Positions 61,466 to 64,000 of a stretch of DNA of 64,000 nt are shown piece after piece. Under the pieces are notes generated by a model that had not been told where the DNA came from, ran no database searches, and saw only the letters and a list, made by a program, of their open reading frames with translations. The stretch is from Candidatus Saccharibacteria bacterium UBA1932 (GTDB lineage: Bacteria; Patescibacteriota; Saccharimonadia; Saccharimonadales; Saccharimonadaceae), in contig DDFI01000004.1 in the NCBI GenBank assembly GCA_002337095.1, positions 12,670 to 76,669 on the forward strand, given 5' to 3'. How positions within the stretch are numbered: position 1 is the stretch's first letter; every line of letters begins with the position of its first letter. Both the position numbers and the translations under genes were made by a program.

Positions 61466-61552
61466 TGGTGCGGATGAGAGGACTTGAACCTCCACGTTGT
61501 TGCCAACACTAGCACCTGAAGCTAGCGCGTCTACCAATTCCGCCACATCCGC
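61466..61552 (-). tRNA. tRNA-Leu(CAG)
   Basis: 87 nt with encoded CCA, read on the minus strand. Acceptor GCGGATG / CATCCGC, anticodon stem CTAGC/GCTAG with loop TTCAGGT giving CAG, class II variable arm, T loop TTCAAGT. Confidence 0.95.
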
Positions 61553-61855
61553 GTATAAAAATGATACCACAGATGCTACTGGCACGGCAACTGTGCCTGC
61601 TGCTCTGCCGGCCTGTGGCTACAACGTGAGATATGTAGATGGTCGAACTGTGCGCTGCGGGCGGTACTTGGCGAGGCAAAGCGAGTATCTTTTTGGCGCC
61701 TAAAGGACGTAGGTGCTTCACTCTTCGATACGCCTTACGGCGCGAGATGGGGTAAGGGCGGCTAGTATGAACCTGCGCGAATATGTCACAATGACTAGCG
61801 CGAGTGCAAATGAAAGGATACGAACGTCTCTTATTATCGTATACTACATAGTAGT
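61553..61855. other. Gap between tRNA-Leu(CAG) and the DUF488 gene
   Basis: A plus-strand open frame to 61703 (...ACGYNVRYVDGRTVRCGRYL) has no credible start outside the tRNA and two Cys; it may be a gene remnant. Otherwise only the promoter TATACT at 61840-61845. Confidence 0.3.
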
Positions 61856-62384
61856 ATGTCTCGTATTTTTACTATTGGTCATTCGACGCGTCCTATCGAG
61901 GAGTTAGTTGCCATGTTGAGAGGTGCTTCCGTCACACAGCTGGTAGATATTCGTACTGTTCCGCGCTCTCGATATAATCCGCAGTTTGAACAAACTGCTC
62001 TTGAAGTCTCACTCCCAAAAGCTGGCATCGATTACTTATATATGAAAGATCTTGGTGGGCTCAGACCAAAAACGAAGCACTCAGTAAATCTCGGGTGGCA
62101 TAATGCTTCGTTTCGCAATTATGCCGACTACATGCAAACACTTGAGTTTAAACAGGCACTAGAAGGGCTGATACGGCTTGCCGCAAAGCATCCCACTGCC
62201 ATCATGTGTGCCGAGGGCGGTCCCTTGGCGGTGTCATCGCTCACTCGTCGCCGATGCATTGCTTGCCCGAGACATAGAAGCACTGGATATCATGAGTCTC
62301 ACAAAAACAACACCGCACACTCTTACCCCATTTGCGATCATACAGGGTGATACCGTCATTTACCCTACAGATGGATCGGCTTGA
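61856..62384 (+). pseudogene. DUF488 protein with a one-base frameshift
   Basis: The N-terminal part is clear DUF488 (IFTIGHSTRPIEELVAMLRG; LVDIRTVPRSRYNPQFE; AIMCAEG). The family's next motif, PWRCHRSLVADALLARD, lies in another frame from about 62222 on, ending at 62384. Removing one G from GAGGGCGG at about 62214-62219 restores a product of about 175 residues. Leaderless-type promoter: TATACT ends 10 bases before the ATG. Function of the family is uncertain (nucleic acid or redox related). Confidence 0.75.
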
Positions 62385-62679
62385 CGCCGGGTTTCTTGAC
62401 AAGCTCAAAAAGGTTCGCCCCTGAAAGGTGTTAATTTTTACAAGTCTACATCGCGGCCGCAAGACAAATGAGAATCATCTCTGGAGCCTAGGAGTGGTAG
62501 GGAGGAATTGAATAGTGGAATATACCAACTTCGGACTTTTCGTATCTGTTCAGGGTTAGACCCTTTTCTGCCCCTTTTCTGCATATTGGTGACCAACTCC
62601 ACTCACAGATGCCCTAAAACGCTTCATAATACATAGAAAACCCGCCTGTCGTGGCGGGGATTCTGCTATTGATGCTAGA
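62385..62679. other. Gap with the terminator of the DUF4352 gene
   Basis: No gene seen. The hairpin AAAACCCGCC/GGCGGG at about 62638-62658 is the likely terminator of the minus-strand gene. Confidence 0.5.
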
Positions 62680-63237
62680 TTATTGCAAGTTAAATGTAAT
62701 AACTTTGTTGTCGAAGAAACTAAAGTTCTGGTATAGCAGCTTGAGCCCTGCGTCGCCCTTTGGTACTTCATATGCTAGCTTACCGGTAACTTTACCGCCC
62801 TTAGCGAGCGAACCACTGTTGAGCTTACCTTCGGCAAGTGCAGTAAACGCCTCATTCTGCTGAACGCCGTTAGAATCCTGCATTTTGAACTCAAACGTAT
62901 TGTAGTCGAGAGTTTTGTCACTATTATTCACGATGTTGACCGTCACGATAACAAATTCTTTACCAGATTCTGGTTGAGCAAACTGGTTACCTGTGTCGTA
63001 GTTGCGTTGGACATTGGTAACTGTAATCGACTTGTTATCGAAGGAAGCCGTTTCACCAACCTTAAACTCGGTTTTTTCTTCGGCCTTTTTAGTGCTTTCG
63101 GAATTGGTGCTTGAGCCGTTATTGGTTGCCGTATTGTCCTTGTTGCCAGCCGCACCACCAGCACCGATAAGCACGATGACGATAATGAGCCATACCCACC
63201 ATTTCTTGTACCATGGTTTTGATTGTTTTGTATTCAT
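62680..63237 (-). CDS. DUF4352-type surface protein
   Basis: 185 residues. Basic start, one membrane helix (WWVWLIIVIVLIGAGGAAG), a Ser/Thr/Asn/Lys linker of about 40 residues, then an immunoglobulin-like DUF4352 domain (GETASFDNKSITVTNVQRNY; GKEFVIVTVNIVNNSDKTLD; ending AGLKLLYQNFSFFDNKVITF). Probably anchored with the domain outside. AAGGAGGGCTCCA precedes the ATG. Its leader is highly structured (63285-63420). Confidence 0.85.
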   Translation of the reverse strand: MNTKQSKPWYKKWWVWLIIVIVLIGAGGAAGNKDNTATNNGSSTNSESTKKAEEKTEFKVGETASFDNKSITVTNVQRNYDTGNQFAQPESGKEFVIVTVNIVNNSDKTLDYNTFEFKMQDSNGVQQNEAFTALAEGKLNSGSLAKGGKVTGKLAYEVPKGDAGLKLLYQNFSFFDNKVITFNLQ

Positions 63238-63284
63238 TGGAGCCCTCCTTTAGGCTTAGTTATTTGGAGACTGCCCCTAATAAA

Positions 63285-63431
63285 AAACAACGGCAGCCGT
63301 TAAGCTGCTTAAGGCCCACAATAGACACGGTTGTGCTACTGCGTACGGCTGCCGATATTCTCGTACAACCGTGCCAAATCAAAATGATTTGTACTTGTAT
63401 CTAATTGTGGGTCTTAAGCCCTTTTATTATA
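63285..63431 (-). promoter_or_regulatory. Structured leader of the DUF4352 gene (riboswitch-like)
   Basis: Minus-strand TATAAT at 63426-63431 places the transcript start near 63419, exactly at the edge of the structure. Helices: 63404-63418 with 63308-63322 (15 bp), nested 63365-63373 with 63326-63334 (9 bp), and a crossing pair 63346-63354 with 63291-63299 (CGGCAGCCG/CGGCTGCCG). The last arm can alternatively fold as AACGGCTGCCGTT followed by TTGTTTTTT, a terminator-like hairpin. This gives a pseudoknot that competes with a terminator, a classical switch layout. I could not match it to a known class. Confidence 0.65.
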
Positions 63432-63590
63432 CAAGATTTCGGCTATTAACTGTGAAGAACAGTGGGTTTTTTACAAATATCATAGTAAATCCCGCTACAA
63501 TTAAGCAAAAAAGTAAGCTATAGCTAAAGTATTGTCTTGTATCGCTAAAAAAGTTTTTCAATGATTACCTATTCGTAGCCGAATTAAATT

Positions 63591-63731
63591 ATGCCGAGTA
63601 TGTGGAGCGAGCCAGAGTTAGGTTATGGAAAAGCCGTTGAATTTGATAGGGCGGTTGTTCGCCTCAAGACCCGTGCGTCTGTAGTGGAGTTTTACAACCA
63701 AGTTCGAACCGAATTCGAGCGGAGCGACTAA
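63591..63731 (+). CDS. 46-codon ORF running into module M3
   Basis: Ends VVEFYNQVRTEFERSD, homologous to the tails VEFYNSARTYFEEKC and SLYDKARTYFEENG encoded by the att repeats of elements 1 and 2. The upstream 30 residues (MPSMWSEPELGYGKAVEFDR...) do not resemble the recombinase tail, so this may be a junction of another element with host DNA. Confidence 0.4.
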   Translation: MPSMWSEPELGYGKAVEFDRAVVRLKTRASVVEFYNQVRTEFERSD

Positions 63732-63936
63732 GCTCCGCCCTGACGCCTGCGCGGGCATAGCCCGCGCGCTGCGTCCCGACAAAACCAAAAAACCCTTTAA
63801 TTATCTTTTTTGAGATTTCCCCCGCCGTGTTTTTTTGGAAGTTGAAAAGGGTGTTTTGGTTTGTCGGTTCGCCCACCGAAAATTCGGTGGAGGCGTCAGC
63901 GCGTCGCTGGGGCGGCAGAGCCGCCGCGCTACGCGC
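63684..63936 (+). repeat. Module M3, third family member of the structured att module
   Basis: Same order of parts as M2: tail codons, hairpin GGAGCGACTAAGCTCC, arm TGACGCCTGCGCGGGC..., closing stem CCCGACAAAACC/GGTTTGTCGG around the core GATTTCCCCCGCCGTGTTTT, and the ending CGGCAGAGCCGCCGCGCTAC followed by GCGC. Sequences of the stems differ from M2 while pairing is kept (ACGCCT/AGGCGT extended by T-A here and by A-T in M2). The partner repeat would lie beyond the window. Confidence 0.7.
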
Positions 63937-64000
63937 TTACCCACCTCGAAGAACTCGACTATTCTACGAAAAAGCACGTATTAACTAAAACCTTCGCAAC

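Noticed and set aside
1..64000. Alternative genetic code (UGA as Gly, as in SR1/Gracilibacteria)
   Set aside because: UGA ends several intact genes at expected lengths (for example the helicase at 4372), so the standard code applies.

Overview
The window looks like a chromosome segment of a Patescibacteria/CPR bacterium, most likely a Candidatus Saccharibacteria (TM7). The standard code is used (UGA is a stop). Gene starts are often leaderless, genes are compact and frequently overlap by 1-4 bases, and core genes (rplY/CTC, uvrC, secG, ligA, typA, rarA, lemA) are mixed with uncharacterised membrane proteins. Two tracts are far richer in G+C than their surroundings (a serine recombinase after tRNA-Ala and an HU gene after tRNA-Gly), which suggests DNA received from an actinobacterial host. 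The lineage assignment is an inference from gene content, not from a marker tree.

Layout. 1-17.6 kb: housekeeping block (DedA, ribosomal L25/CTC, a DEAH helicase with two tandem unknown genes, ABC exporter, TrhO, peptide deformylase, NUDIX, SDR, UvrC, prepilin-like protein, M24 peptidase, SecG, oligopeptide-binding protein). 17.67-21.3 kb: integrated element 1 at tRNA-Leu(GAG), carrying a serine recombinase, a methyltransferase and an HD protein. 21.3-22.8 kb: an unknown gene, an AroE-like gene and tRNA-Cys. 22.88-33.27 kb: integrated element 2 at tRNA-Leu(UAA), carrying a related recombinase and a cargo block with a small peptide gene, a complete leuS, an LDH2-type oxidoreductase, an HprK-like kinase, a ProRS-like and a CysRS-like protein and a cupin. 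33.4-41.5 kb: lemA, a Tim44-like protein, ligA, an NTP pyrophosphohydrolase-like protein, an RRM protein and a protein resembling DNA-base hypermodification enzymes. 41.8-43.2 kb: a G+C-rich, internally deleted recombinase at tRNA-Ala. 43.4-56.8 kb: typA, a trehalase/alpha-glucosidase/glycosyltransferase block, rarA, MFS, slipin and polysaccharide-active enzymes. 56.8-64 kb: tRNA-Gly, an HU gene, a nitronate monooxygenase-like enzyme, an SGNH hydrolase, a lone voltage-sensor domain, tRNA-Leu(CAG) with an att scar, a frameshifted DUF488 gene, a DUF4352 protein with a strongly structured leader, and the edge of another element.

Most notable observation. Elements 1 and 2 share an unusual plan. 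Each has one intact internal copy of an att region (the 3' end of the recombinase gene fused to a structured module). The two halves of a second, inverted copy lie at the outer ends, split exactly at the tRNA CACCA core. Joining the ends predicts circles of about 3.4 kb and 10.3 kb that are divided into a recombinase arm and a cargo arm by two inverted repeats, the layout of the yeast 2-micron plasmid. Integration also changes the C-terminus of the recombinase, because the open reading frame then runs into the antisense strand of the tRNA. The structured module recurs a third time, diverged but with compensating changes, at the right edge of the window.
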